Positions 1 to 9,861 are shown, counted from the first letter of the stretch. The stretch: DNA of 64,000 bases from Bacteroidota bacterium (GCA_024280115.1 JAJRQT010000071.1:62001-126000), one strand, 5' to 3'. Numbers and translations are program-made. Notes: a model not told the origin generated them from the sequence alone.

Positions 1-2120
1 GAAGCTGAGTTTTGTTTATAATTCAAATTGAAATCCGTAAAATAAATCTCATATGGAAAATCACCTCCATCATTAATGGTCCAAACGCCGAGATTTATGA
101 CCAGTTTATCCAGCGCCAAGTTATTATAACTTTTTTCATGATTGGCTTCATGGTCTCTGGCAAGATTCAGGGAAACATTATGCCATTTTCCCGGCTCATC
201 TGATAAACCTAAATGAATATTTTTGTTGAATTCAGATCGGTTGAATTTGCCACCAATTCCAGAAAATGCAATTCCTGTTGAATATACGAGATTGAGCATT
301 TTAAAAGATCCATTGAATCCTTCGATCCATACATAAGCCCCGCACCATCCTGACAAATCTGACTTTTCATCGATTTTATAATTAAATCCAATGACCGGTT
401 TACAATCACTTTTTAACTGGATGGCCTGGCAAATCCTGTTGATGGTTTGTGGCAACCTGTCTTGCCCCGGCATATCAAATCCTCTTTTACGGGAATAAAG
501 GTATAAAGCGTTTTTTCCCTTTTCATTTCGTGTTTCGCAAATATTGGATGGGTAAGCATCTTCAGTATAAACATACCTTTTAGTCCACCCTGACAGACTG
601 TTTTTGAAGTTTCCATTCTCAATTCTACTGGAAGCTGACAGTTCCCATTTATGATTTAGCCAAAGTTTGTATTTTTCATTGTCAAATTTTGGTAATTGTT
701 TTGGATAAATATATTCCTCTTCAGTCACCGTCCTGAAAATCGCCCTGGATTCAATGCCATTAAATTCCAAAACCAGAATCCCCTGACATGGTCCTCCATT
801 AAAATCCTGCTCGCCAAACGCCCTCGGTCTATAACCTGCAGGAGGCAAATTGATCATGTCTATACCTTTAAAAGTAACTGCGGTTTTGAAGGAAGCCTTG
901 ATAGGAATATGTACATGCCCGCTAAAATTATACTTTACGTTTTCATGCTTTGAAAGTATTTTTAAAAGCAATCTTTTCACATCTACTGACTCCGCATAGT
1001 TGATCAATGGATTGATACCGATTGGATGCGAGGGCACATGTTGAAAGAAGACGGTCGGCCTGTTTTTGTATTTTTCAAGGTCTCTTTCCAACCAATCGAA
1101 ATAGTGTGGATGGGTTTCCCAAAAATTCTCGCGCAGAGGATCCGGCCATATAATGAAGTGCCAACTTCCAAGGTTGAAAGAATATAGTATCAGTTCCAGG
1201 CCATTCATCTTTTGTTGCGCATCGAAGTAATTGTTGAATGCCTCCATGTTGTACCCCGGGGTAAAGACAGATTTGTACTTTGTTTCATGATTTCCAATTG
1301 CATAGAGCATGGGCGATTCAAGCTTTTCAAAGTAGCGGGCCATTTGTATAAAATTTCTCGCTTGCCCTTGCCCATCTACAATATCTCCGAGGATTAGAGT
1401 CGTAGCAGGATTCATGAGATTTGCTTGTTTTATGCTTTCCTCCACCCATGCATTGTGAATTTTCATGCGCGTTGGATGGTTGCCCTCTTCCTCAGGATCT
1501 CCTCCCTGAGGGTCAGCCATCACCACAAATTTGAATTCATCCCCGGGATCTTTTGCGCCAAAGTCTTCAGGCTCAATTTCTGCGATTTCTTTGTCCAACA
1601 GGAAATTTGCTGTTATCTGAGGACGCTCCACTTCCATTCTTGCCTGCCCTGTCCCGCCGCCCTCCTGCTGACGAGGCAGGGATATTTCATGGTTTTTTAC
1701 CAATTCTTCCAACGTAAAGCTTACCTTCCCTTTTTTGTCATTTATTCGAACAATGGTTTTGGGTTTGGCATCTTCTATCCACACGGCAACGATGTCTGAT
1801 TGCTTATTGCTTATAGAAATATCATAATCTCCGCCATCCAGCAGATCTTCCCCTTCCTCAAAAAAATACTCCTTCATCCTGTTTATCTTTCCTTTGGAAA
1901 CTGTAATTTTTCCCTTACCGGCTGAAATAGTCCCTGGTATTTTTGATCTGAATTCCAGCCGGATATTGATCAATCCTTCTTTGGTCATTGCCTGGCCAAG
2001 ACTAGTTATCTGGCCATATGAGTAGTTCGAAGAAATGGCATCTTCGGCGAGTAATTTATCTGTCACTACCACACCGGAACTACCCAAACCAATATTTTTT
2101 AAAAATCGTCTTCTTTTCAT
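1..2120 (-). CDS. Secreted calcineurin-like metallophosphoesterase (3' end cut by window)
   Basis: The reading frame is open from an ATG at 2118-2120 to base 1, over 700 residues, with no stop in the window. The N-terminus (MKRRRFLKNIGLG) looks like a twin-arginine or Sec signal, so export is likely. In the middle lie the ordered metallophosphoesterase motifs MADPQGG, GDIVDG, GNHE and SGHVH, which in this superfamily bind two metal ions and hydrolyse phosphomonoesters or diesters. The part after about residue 480 is probably a carbohydrate-binding-like beta domain. The substrate is unknown. It is divergent from the GH2 glycosidase at 2305. A GC-rich palindromic stretch is inserted in frame at 1641-1681. 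Confidence 0.88.
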   Translation of the reverse strand, partial: MKRRRFLKNIGLGSSGVVVTDKLLAEDAISSNYSYGQITSLGQAMTKEGLINIRLEFRSKIPGTISAGKGKITVSKGKINRMKEYFFEEGEDLLDGGDYDISISNKQSDIVAVWIEDAKPKTIVRINDKKGKVSFTLEELVKNHEISLPRQQEGGGTGQARMEVERPQITANFLLDKEIAEIEPEDFGAKDPGDEFKFVVMADPQGGDPEEEGNHPTRMKIHNAWVEESIKQANLMNPATTLILGDIVDGQGQARNFIQMARYFEKLESPMLYAIGNHETKYKSVFTPGYNMEAFNNYFDAQQKMNGLELILYSFNLGSWHFIIWPDPLRENFWETHPHYFDWLERDLEKYKNRPTVFFQHVPSHPIGINPLINYAESVDVKRLLLKILSKHENVKYNFSGHVHIPIKASFKTAVTFKGIDMINLPPAGYRPRAFGEQDFNGGPCQGILVLEFNGIESRAIFRTVTEEEYIYPKQLPKFDNEKYKLWLNHKWELSASSRIENGNFKNSLSGWTKRYVYTEDAYPSNICETRNEKGKNALYLYSRKRGFDMPGQDRLPQTINRICQAIQLKSDCKPVIGFNYKIDEKSDLSGWCGAYVWIEGFNGSFKMLNLVYSTGIAFSGIGGKFNRSEFNKNIHLGLSDEPGKWHNVSLNLARDHEANHEKSYNNLALDKLVINLGVWTINDGGDFPYEIYFTDFNLNYKQNSA
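1641..1681. repeat. GC-rich palindromic stretch inside a coding region
   Basis: This segment is much richer in G and C than the gene around it and has CTGCC / GGCAG arms. Read on the minus strand it adds LPRQQEGGGTGQAR in frame. It resembles the intergenic CTGCC/GGCAGG repeats elsewhere in the window (for example near 51700). Confidence 0.45.
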
Positions 2121-2164
2121 CGCTTATATTAAAAAAGTATCTTTTTACAATACCAAATTACAAT

Positions 2165-2197
2165 AATGATTGGTTTATGCTGTCACACAGCATCATT
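2165..2197. promoter_or_regulatory. Inverted repeat between divergent genes
   Basis: Perfect arms ATGCTGT / ACAGCAT (2177-2193, 3-base loop) are enclosed by outer arms AATGAT / ATCATT. The element lies in the 184-bp gap between the divergent phosphoesterase and GH2 genes. It could be an operator or simply a hairpin. Function is inferred from position only. Confidence 0.35.
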
Positions 2198-2304
2198 TTA
2201 TATGTAGTGTTTTTAACAATTGAAAGTCCATTTTTATTCGCGTGTTTTCATAATAATAAAATTGAATAACGTATTTTTATCTAACTTTTATAACCCCTAA
2301 AATC

Positions 2305-4524
2305 ATGTTAAAATATTTTTTAAATATCGCAATACTCCTGCTGAGTCTTCAAGTTTCGGCACAGCAGAACATCATCGATCTCAATGGCACCTGGGATTTT
2401 GAGCAAACAGAAAAGGCCTTTCCTCCAAAGAAATTCAAAGGGAAGATTCCTGTACCGGGACTGATACATCTGGCAGAACCGCGAATTGAGGATTATGATA
2501 AATTCTTTAAAAAGCCCGAAAACGTAACTTTAAAGACCTCTCATAGACTATCAGATATTGACTACACACCAAAATATAGCTGGTATAAGAAATCAGTGAT
2601 TATCCCGGAGGATTTGAGTGGGAGAGAAGTGGTTTTAACAATTAGAAAATCGCAATACGTTACCCAGGTATATGTAAATGGCATGGATGCCGGTAGCAGT
2701 ATGGCTTGCTATACACCCATTGATCTGAATGTAACAAATGCAGTAAAGTTCGGTGAATCCAATGATATCCTGATCCGTGTGGGTGACAGGATCTGGCTGC
2801 CAAGTGAGGCCGCCGGAGGTACTGACAAGGAAAAAGAGCACTATCTGCCGGGTATTTGGGATGATGTGTTTTTATCTTTTAGTGATAAACTAAAAATTCA
2901 CAGGCTAATGGTTTTACCATCTTTAAAAGAAGGGAGATTAACTGTAAAAGCTTTGATTAGAAACTTTTATCCGGCGCAGCTTGAATATGGCGATCCGATG
3001 GAAGATAAGGCAACATTGGAAGTAAGCATTACTGAAAAGAAGAGTGGAAAAAAGGTCGCAGTTGGATCAATAGACTTATCTTCCAAAAGAGATCGATTGA
3101 CTGAGGTCAATTTCGATATCGATCTGGAAGATGCTCATGCGTGGTCACCTGATGATCCCTTTTTATACACGGCGCAAAGTTCAATTATTTACAATGAAAA
3201 GGTAAGTGATGTTTTCTCAAAGAATTTCGGGATGCGGGATTTTGAACGAAGGGGTAAGTACTTTTATCTCAACGGGAAAAAGACATTTTTACGTGGCACA
3301 AATATTACTTTACAGCGATTCTTTGAAGATCCCGACTGTGGAAACCTGGCCTGGGATCGCGATTGGGTGAAGAAACTGATCATCGATGACCCTAAAAAAG
3401 TGAACTGGAATGCCATGAGGATTTGTGTGGGGATTGTGCCAGACTTCTGGTACGACCTGGCCGATGAATACGGAATGATGTTTCAGAACGAGTGGCTATA
3501 TTGGCAAAATCATGGCTGGGATGATCAAATTAGAAAAGAATATACCGACTGGGTTTGGAGCGATGCCAATCATCCCAGCATTGTGATTTGGGATGCAATC
3601 AATGAAAATACGGACGCTTATATTGGCAATGAATTGATTCCGGAGCTCATGAAGCTGGATCCTACGCGCATTTGGGATGCCGGTTATATGACTGGTAGTG
3701 AAATGGTAGTTGACGAAATGGACGAACCACATCCTTATGAAGGCCCCAGGCCATGGTCTGACATGACAGATTTTGAAAAAAATCCATATCCGTTGGGTGA
3801 TCTGAATTATAAAAATGACAGGCTGAAAGCGAGCATCGAATCAAGCGCTGCACAATTGGTAAATGAATATGGCTGGATCTGGCTTTGGCGCAACGGAACA
3901 CCTTCCAAGCTGACCGTAGATGTCTATAATTATTATTTAGGAGAAAACTCGACTCCACAGCAGAACAGGGAATTGCAGGCTTACTGGCTTCAATTGGAAA
4001 CTGAATGGCTGAGAAGTGAGCGCACTTTTGCGGGGATATTGGCATTCACGCACCTCACCAACAATTATGGTTATACCGGCGACTGGTATATCGATGATAT
4101 AAAAGACCTTAAACCGGGCCCGACTCTCGATTGGTTTAAGCATGCTTTCGCACCGGCAGCTGTGTTTATCAACCTCACCGATGAGCGATACACAAAACAT
4201 ATAAAATCTCATGAGCCGGGAGGTTCACTGCTTTTTACCTTAAATGCTATTAATGATCTGCATGAAAAAGAGGTTGGAAAACTTAAAATTTCATTATTGA
4301 ATGATGAGGGAAAAAGTATGTGGATCCAGGAACAGCAAATCAGTTTATTACCTTATGAAAATAAAAGCATTCCTGTCTCTATGACCATCCCGGAAGTGGC
4401 TGGAGGGTATGTTTTAGTCACAGAATTTGAAGGAGAACACAATCCTGTGGATAAGCAAATCAGCCGCCGATTTCTAAAAGTGGGACAGTTGGATGAGTAT
4501 AAATACTACGATTTGAAACCTTGA
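2305..4524 (+). CDS. Exported glycoside hydrolase family 2 protein
   Basis: 739 residues with a Sec signal (about 1-20, ending VSAQQ). The order is that of GH2 enzymes (beta-galactosidase, beta-mannosidase, beta-glucuronidase type): sugar-binding jelly roll (about 22-190), Ig-like domain (about 195-310) and TIM barrel. The acid/base is expected at E434 in the INEN motif and the nucleophile at about E521 in NEYGW. The C-terminal ~130 residues form a further beta domain. It probably acts in the periplasm or at the surface on plant or algal polysaccharide fragments. The exact sugar cannot be told. No SusC/D pair is adjacent, so this is not a typical polysaccharide utilisation locus. Confidence 0.9.
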   Translation: MLKYFLNIAILLLSLQVSAQQNIIDLNGTWDFEQTEKAFPPKKFKGKIPVPGLIHLAEPRIEDYDKFFKKPENVTLKTSHRLSDIDYTPKYSWYKKSVIIPEDLSGREVVLTIRKSQYVTQVYVNGMDAGSSMACYTPIDLNVTNAVKFGESNDILIRVGDRIWLPSEAAGGTDKEKEHYLPGIWDDVFLSFSDKLKIHRLMVLPSLKEGRLTVKALIRNFYPAQLEYGDPMEDKATLEVSITEKKSGKKVAVGSIDLSSKRDRLTEVNFDIDLEDAHAWSPDDPFLYTAQSSIIYNEKVSDVFSKNFGMRDFERRGKYFYLNGKKTFLRGTNITLQRFFEDPDCGNLAWDRDWVKKLIIDDPKKVNWNAMRICVGIVPDFWYDLADEYGMMFQNEWLYWQNHGWDDQIRKEYTDWVWSDANHPSIVIWDAINENTDAYIGNELIPELMKLDPTRIWDAGYMTGSEMVVDEMDEPHPYEGPRPWSDMTDFEKNPYPLGDLNYKNDRLKASIESSAAQLVNEYGWIWLWRNGTPSKLTVDVYNYYLGENSTPQQNRELQAYWLQLETEWLRSERTFAGILAFTHLTNNYGYTGDWYIDDIKDLKPGPTLDWFKHAFAPAAVFINLTDERYTKHIKSHEPGGSLLFTLNAINDLHEKEVGKLKISLLNDEGKSMWIQEQQISLLPYENKSIPVSMTIPEVAGGYVLVTEFEGEHNPVDKQISRRFLKVGQLDEYKYYDLKP

Positions 4525-4872
4525 AAGGATGAGTATATGATAGTTTTACCCAGGTGAGGATGAATGTGAAAATATAGTGGGATGATCCCATATTGCCTTT
4601 GTTGGTCTTGTGACCAACAAAATGAACAACCAAATATACTTTTAAAATAGCTTCATGGTAAATACTTTATGACAACACTTTGGGGGCTGAGATCAATTTT
4701 CTGAACAATAGCCCTATAGAAAGTTGATGCCGGTACCTTGTTCATGTGTCGTTTTTTGGTCCGAGCGAGACGCTCAGACCAGTCCACAGGAACTGGCGCG
4801 AGCGTCTCGCTCGTGCCCTCATTGTTGTTTGATCCAAGTAGCTCATACCAGTGAATCCCTAACCATAATATT
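4525..4872. repeat. Intergenic region with three palindromic repeats
   Basis: The stretch between the GH2 gene and metF has no convincing gene. It holds a TGGGAT/ATCCCA dyad (4577-4589), a TTTGTTGGTC / GACCAACAAA hairpin (4598-4621), and a perfect 13-bp inverted repeat CGAGCGAGACGCT (4762-4774) / AGCGTCTCGCTCG (4801-4813) with a second CCAGT/ACTGG stem inside. The first two could act as terminators for the converging genes. All look like dispersed REP-like elements. Confidence 0.6.
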
Positions 4873-5733
4873 CTACTTTATCGAAGCAAAAATATCTACG
4901 GTGGCCCTGGATTTATTAAGGGTATAAAAATGTAAGCCCGGCGCTCCTTTATCCAGTAATTCCCTGCACTGATCAATTGCAAAATCTACTCCGATATCAT
5001 AAGTTTTTTTAAAATCATCATGGTGAGCTTCCAGTTTTTGAACCAACAGATCTGGAATTTTGGCGCCGCACATTTGGGTAAACTTTTTTATCTGCTTAAA
5101 ATTTGTGATGGGCATGATGCCCGGCACAATCGGTATATTGATCCCTGCATTTCTTGCCCGCTCTACGAAATCAAAATAGTAGCTGTTGTCAAAAAAGAGT
5201 TGGGTGACTACAAAATCCACTCCTTTAGCAACCTTGTATTTTAGATATTCGATATCCTTATCAAATGTTTCGGATTCAGGATGCGCCTCAGGATAACCTG
5301 CTGCAGCAATACAAAAGTCCCCCTGCTTTGCTACAAAATCTATTAAGTCACTCGCGTGTTGAAAATCGCCTCCACCATTATTGAATTTTGTCTCTCCTTT
5401 CGGAGGATCTCCTCGTAGAAGAATCAGATTTTCAATGTTTTTCTCATGAAAAAAATCTATATCCCGCAAAACTTTTTCCTTCGTAGCATTCACACACGTA
5501 TAGTGTGCCATGGTTACAAGTCCGATTTTGTTATTGATATAATCGATCATGCTGAATGATGTTTCCTGGGTAGATCCGCCGGCTCCGTAGGTTACAGAAA
5601 TATAGGATGGCGAAAGTTTCATTAATTGACCAATATTAATGCCCAGCTCCAGGATGGAAGAATAATTTTTTGGCGGGAAAAATTCAAACGAAAATGTCTT
5701 TTCTCTACTATCTAGTATGTCTTTTATTTTCAC
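4873..5733 (-). CDS. metF: Methylenetetrahydrofolate reductase
   Basis: 286 residues, full length for MetF. It reduces 5,10-methylene-THF to 5-methyl-THF with FAD, feeding methionine synthesis. Visible family features are FEFFPPK near the N-terminus, SVTYGAGGST, the LLRGDPP loop, AAGYPEAHP and QLFFD, together making the FAD- and folate-binding barrel. The start is GTG at 5731-5733. A TAATTTTG -7 element lies 33 bp upstream. The gene stands alone, with a TPR gene behind it. Confidence 0.95.
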   Translation of the reverse strand: MKIKDILDSREKTFSFEFFPPKNYSSILELGINIGQLMKLSPSYISVTYGAGGSTQETSFSMIDYINNKIGLVTMAHYTCVNATKEKVLRDIDFFHEKNIENLILLRGDPPKGETKFNNGGGDFQHASDLIDFVAKQGDFCIAAAGYPEAHPESETFDKDIEYLKYKVAKGVDFVVTQLFFDNSYYFDFVERARNAGINIPIVPGIMPITNFKQIKKFTQMCGAKIPDLLVQKLEAHHDDFKKTYDIGVDFAIDQCRELLDKGAPGLHFYTLNKSRATVDIFASIK

Positions 5734-5765
5734 AGTTAATGTTTTTGCAGGTGTGTAAATTAATA

Positions 5766-5773
5766 CAAAATTA
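5766..5773 (-). promoter_or_regulatory. Putative -7 element of metF
   Basis: TAATTTTG on the minus strand matches the Bacteroidota -7 consensus TAnnTTTG, 33 bp before the metF start. No clear TTTG -33 element is seen at the usual distance. Confidence 0.35.
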
Positions 5774-5809
5774 GCATAAGGCTAAAGATTTTTAGGAGTG
5801 TGGTTAAAA

Positions 5810-6946
5810 TTATTTCTTTAATAACTGTTGTGCATCCTTTCGATAGGAAATAAACTCTGCTGACTTGATTGCTTTTTTGAAGTAGGAATGAGCAAGGTCT
5901 TCCTTCCCTTCCCTTCGGTAGATTCTCCCCATTCCACAATATAGAATGCTGTCAAAATGAGGCCCCCTGATGTCCTTGTGATTTCCCAATTCATCTGCAA
6001 TCTGATAATGACTCATGGCATCATTATAATCAAAAACAGATTTCTCAAGATATATTCCATAATATATTTCACCGAGATAATTGTAAAAATCATTGTCACT
6101 GTTTTGCAACCTCTCAATATATGGCAACAGATCACTAAAGTCGTTTAGACGGACCGAGTTTTCAATGAAATTCTGAATATAATACAGGTTGTTTGGATAT
6201 AAATCTTTGAGTTTCCTGGCATAGTATATCGAAGTAAGAGGCTTATCCTCATATCTCAAATTGATATGAAACAGGTAGGTAAGGCATTCTGCTTTCGTAA
6301 AAACAGCTTTATCGAATCCTTTCTTTAACATTTTAAGGCCCTCAGGTTTATCCCCACTACGGAAAACCCATACTAACGATTTGAAGAAAGGATATTCTTC
6401 AGGGTATTTTTCAATATAGTAATTGTATATGCCGCTTGAGAAATAGAATTCAGGATTTTCATTTATCTGATCAAACCCAATTTTTATGTATTTATAAGCG
6501 TCTTTGGCTTGACCCATAGCTTTGAAATTTTGACCATTATCTACATATAATTCGGCCAAGAATCCATGGCTTGCAAGGAGAAAGAAATTGCCTTCTACAT
6601 CATTTTCGTCCTTTTCAATCATTTTATTGCTTTCCTCAATCGTTTTGTATAAGTACTTCTCATATTGTTCAAAAGCTTCGTGTTCTTTTTTTATAGGTCT
6701 GTATTTCCAACTCATATAAAATGCCTTGAGCAATAATACTCCCGGATAATCGCCCAATTTTCTTTCTAAATCTGCAATCATAATATCAGCGGCCTTAAAA
6801 TTGAGATTGTATATACTATCGATCGTTTGATGAACTTCCTCTATAGCATCGTGGTCTTCAAGAATTTTATACTGACTATTGGCGGGGAAATTTAGTCCGA
6901 AAAGTAGAAGAAAAACGAAATTAAATTTTACGAGATATCTATTCAA
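5810..6946 (-). CDS. Exported tetratricopeptide-repeat protein, function unknown
   Basis: 378 residues starting with TTG, chosen because it gives a good Sec signal (FNFVFLLLFGLNFPANSQ). The rest is alpha-helical with degenerate TPR-like hairpins, clearest at the C-terminus (GMGRIYRREGKEDLAHSYFKKAI). Such proteins are common as periplasmic or outer-membrane scaffolds in Bacteroidota. I do not recognise a specific family. It is upstream of metF on the same strand, 77 bp apart, and may be a separate unit. Confidence 0.75.
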   Translation of the reverse strand: MNRYLVKFNFVFLLLFGLNFPANSQYKILEDHDAIEEVHQTIDSIYNLNFKAADIMIADLERKLGDYPGVLLLKAFYMSWKYRPIKKEHEAFEQYEKYLYKTIEESNKMIEKDENDVEGNFFLLASHGFLAELYVDNGQNFKAMGQAKDAYKYIKIGFDQINENPEFYFSSGIYNYYIEKYPEEYPFFKSLVWVFRSGDKPEGLKMLKKGFDKAVFTKAECLTYLFHINLRYEDKPLTSIYYARKLKDLYPNNLYYIQNFIENSVRLNDFSDLLPYIERLQNSDNDFYNYLGEIYYGIYLEKSVFDYNDAMSHYQIADELGNHKDIRGPHFDSILYCGMGRIYRREGKEDLAHSYFKKAIKSAEFISYRKDAQQLLKK

Positions 6947-7041
6947 TTGATGTTGTATAATTACCTGAAAATGGGAATTGTTTTATATATAATCGGAAAA
7001 ACCTGTTTTTAGTTTCAAAATTTTCTCAATTTGTTTTTGAA

Positions 7042-7404
7042 ATGCTTAAACTATTTGACGTTGTTTTTTTGTGGTTGCACATCGTTGTTATTCTTTTCAA
7101 CCTGTTTGGATGGCTTTGGATCAGAACAAGAAAAATTCATTTGATAGTTTTGGCCGGCACACTTTTTTCATGGCTGATTTTAGGATTGAAGTATGGATTG
7201 GGCTATTGTTTTCTGACCGATTGGCATTGGGATGTTAAAATGAAGTTGGGCGAGACCAACCTTCCCAACTCGTTTATAAAATATTTTTTAGATCAATATA
7301 CTTTTATAAATCTTTCTGCAGAAACCGTTGACCTGATAACCGCTGTCAGTTTTATTTTGGTCATAGTAATTGCAATCTATTTGAATTTTATTAGAAAAGA
7401 TTAG
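7042..7404 (+). CDS. DUF2784-like small membrane protein
   Basis: 120 residues with three to four hydrophobic segments (about 5-27, 33-52, 95-116). The motif GYCFLTDWHW and the following N-SFI-Y pattern match the DUF2784 family of bacterial inner-membrane proteins, which has no assigned function. It is divergent from the TPR gene, with about 95 bp between starts. Confidence 0.7.
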   Translation: MLKLFDVVFLWLHIVVILFNLFGWLWIRTRKIHLIVLAGTLFSWLILGLKYGLGYCFLTDWHWDVKMKLGETNLPNSFIKYFLDQYTFINLSAETVDLITAVSFILVIVIAIYLNFIRKD

Positions 7405-7690
7405 ATTTCAACCAATACAATATAACGACGCTCATAGTTTTTAACGGATCAGGTCAAATGAAGCACCGATTGTTGTCATTCGAATGGAGCGAGAAACTAT
7501 AAAAGCTCAATTATCCATGACGATATTGCTTAAATATCGTACGGATTAAAATGCTTTTCCATTTCGTATTGAACAAAGGCACACCGAATTTGAATTTGCA
7601 AATCATTGCGAGTTTTTCAAGTGCTGCCAACTTTCCACCACCATAAAGTCGCATGCATTTTTAACCAACGTTGTGGTATTGTTATTTATT

Positions 7691-8440
7691 TTAGTCTTTA
7701 AATCTTATATAATTCTCAATACCATATCCACTCTCAATTACCAACGAATCGGTAGTCAGTTTAATGATTCTTGATGTATCAATAATTCTATCAAAATATC
7801 GAATTAAAGTATCTGATATTAAGTCGAATTTAATCAGATCGTTAGCATCAACATAAATCATAGAATCTTCGTAAAACGCAATTGAAGCATTTTCGGTTTC
7901 ATTGTCTGTCCAAGCACCAATAATTAATAAATTGTCAGAATTATTTGCAAGTGTATCAAAAGCTTGACTTGAACATACCTTTTCAATATTATCTGTTGAA
8001 ATATTAGCTTTAGAATCAAGCGTAAAAAAATTATAAATGAAAATCCCAACTACAATAGTTGTCGAAATAATAGAGTAGAGAGAATATCTTGTGGTTTTAT
8101 TGATACTTAATCCATTTTTCTCAATTTCTTCACTTGTCTTTTTAGTGATTTCCGATTCAAATCTACTTTTTTCCATCATTCGATATTCAATAATCAAAAG
8201 TAATCCTAAATTTAATAGTGGGACGATAATTCCGTATATGGAGAAAGATTCAAAAAACTGAGACAATGCAAAGTAGCCAGCAATCAAGATGTTGTTAAAC
8301 ATAAATAGTTTATCGTGAATCCTGTCAAAATACTTTAAAATATTCTGAATCCCTTCACGCTCAGTTCTCTGGAAATTTTGAAAAATTTCTTTATCGGATT
8401 TTAATCCTTTTTCATCAATATTTTCTCCGTCATCTATCAT
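7691..8440 (-). CDS. Hypothetical membrane protein with C-terminal extracytoplasmic domain
   Basis: 249 residues, not recognised. An acidic soluble N-terminus (1-45) is followed by two close hydrophobic helices (about 49-85), a charged linker and a third helix (about 120-142). The last ~100 residues look like a small beta domain (FYEDSMIYVDANDLIKFDL). It lies between DUF2784 and murF as a single AT-rich gene. The 286 bp behind its stop hold no gene but include an AACCAACGTTG sequence resembling fragments of integron-type recombination sites, so recent acquisition is possible but unproven. Confidence 0.6.
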   Translation of the reverse strand: MIDDGENIDEKGLKSDKEIFQNFQRTEREGIQNILKYFDRIHDKLFMFNNILIAGYFALSQFFESFSIYGIIVPLLNLGLLLIIEYRMMEKSRFESEITKKTSEEIEKNGLSINKTTRYSLYSIISTTIVVGIFIYNFFTLDSKANISTDNIEKVCSSQAFDTLANNSDNLLIIGAWTDNETENASIAFYEDSMIYVDANDLIKFDLISDTLIRYFDRIIDTSRIIKLTTDSLVIESGYGIENYIRFKD

Positions 8441-8468
8441 GTAGTATGCTGTTTATAATGCATTACAA

Positions 8469-9752
8469 CTATTGAATATAATCCACAATATATTCCAGGG
8501 CCATACCCCTCGATGCTTTGATGAGTATTGTTGAATTTGAATATTTATGATTTCTCAAATACTCAGTTAATACATCCCTGGATTTTGCATAAAATCCTCT
8601 TCCAAAAGCATTGTAAGCGTGTTTCATAGCTTCACCGCAAAATATAGCTTCATCAACATCCAGACTTTTTAAGGTCGCCCCGACTTGCCGGTGTTCTTTC
8701 TCAGAGTCATCGCCAAGCTCAAACATATCTCCTACAATGGCTATTTTATATGTTGCCTTCATTTGTGCCAGATTTTCCAGCGCCTTTTCCATGGATGAGG
8801 GATTGGCGTTGTACGCATCCAGAATTATGGTATTATTGCCTTTTTTTATTATCTGAGACCTGTTGTTTTCCGGAGTGTAGCTCGCAATCGCCTCATTGGC
8901 CTTTTCCTCCGGCACATTGAAGAACTTTCCTATACATAGAGCTGTGGCAATATTGTCAAAGTTGTATCCGCCGATTATCCCTGTATTTATTATATCCCCA
9001 TTCTCGGCTTCAATCCTTACAAATGGATCGGCATCTAAATATTCGCAATGATAATAGCTGCCCTCGCCCGGATAGAAAAACGCATTTTTGATCCGTTTAC
9101 TCATATTCATGAGAATAGGCTGCTGTTGATTTATAAAAACTGTACCATCGTTTTTTATTAGAAAATCATACAATTCGCTCTTTGCCCGGATAACACCTTC
9201 AAACCCTCCGAATAAACCTGTATGGGCCTTTCCAATATTTGTTATTAAACCGTGTGTTGGCCTTGCAATGGATGACAGATGCGCGATTTCACCAATGTGA
9301 TTGGCTCCCATTTCAATGATGGCCAATTCATGCTTTTTAGTAATAGAAAGCAGGCTCAGAGGTACTCCTATATGATTGTTTAGATTTCCTTTTGTTGCAA
9401 AAGTTTTGAAAGAGGCACTCAAGACACCATGAATAAGCTCTTTCGTGGTGGTTTTTCCATTCGATCCTGTGATACCAATAATTGGAATTTTGATATTATT
9501 CCTGTGAACCTGTGCCAGGTCCTGAAGCGCATTGAGACCGTTTTCCACAAAGATTGTCTTGCTGGGAATTTCATAGTTTTTATCGTCAATGATGGCGCCA
9601 ATGGCTCCGGACTCGATGGCTTTTGCTGCAAATTTATTGGCATTGAAATTCGGGCCTTTCAGAGCAAGGAATAAATTTCCCTTGGTGATATTCCTTGTAT
9701 CGGTGCAAATACCATTACTTTCAAGAAACAATTGATAAATATCTTCAGCCAT
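8469..9752 (-). CDS. murF: UDP-N-acetylmuramoyl-tripeptide--D-alanyl-D-alanine ligase
   Basis: 427 residues. MurF adds D-Ala-D-Ala to the UDP-MurNAc tripeptide in the cytoplasm, completing the peptidoglycan precursor. The Mur ligase layout is complete: N-terminal UDP-binding domain, ATP-binding loop GITGSNGKTTT (about 93-103), central EMGANHIGEI motif, and C-terminal domain with LDAYNANPSSM, which separates MurF from MurC/D/E. Here the gene sits alone rather than in a dcw cluster, which is usual in many Bacteroidota. Confidence 0.95.
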   Translation of the reverse strand: MAEDIYQLFLESNGICTDTRNITKGNLFLALKGPNFNANKFAAKAIESGAIGAIIDDKNYEIPSKTIFVENGLNALQDLAQVHRNNIKIPIIGITGSNGKTTTKELIHGVLSASFKTFATKGNLNNHIGVPLSLLSITKKHELAIIEMGANHIGEIAHLSSIARPTHGLITNIGKAHTGLFGGFEGVIRAKSELYDFLIKNDGTVFINQQQPILMNMSKRIKNAFFYPGEGSYYHCEYLDADPFVRIEAENGDIINTGIIGGYNFDNIATALCIGKFFNVPEEKANEAIASYTPENNRSQIIKKGNNTIILDAYNANPSSMEKALENLAQMKATYKIAIVGDMFELGDDSEKEHRQVGATLKSLDVDEAIFCGEAMKHAYNAFGRGFYAKSRDVLTEYLRNHKYSNSTILIKASRGMALEYIVDYIQ

Positions 9753-9861
9753 AGATTTTTATTTAAAAAAATTCGTTTACTTTTTAATCATTATGGATCG
9801 AATCCTGAATATAATTTGTTTAGATATTAAAATATAAGTCCGGCAATTTTTTTATTAGCTT

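Noticed and set aside
1425-1799. 124-codon plus-strand frame
   Set aside because: It lies antisense inside the metallophosphoesterase, whose motifs are intact across this stretch.
7640-7690. Integron attC site
   Set aside because: Only a short AACCAACGTTG similarity; paired arms were not found.
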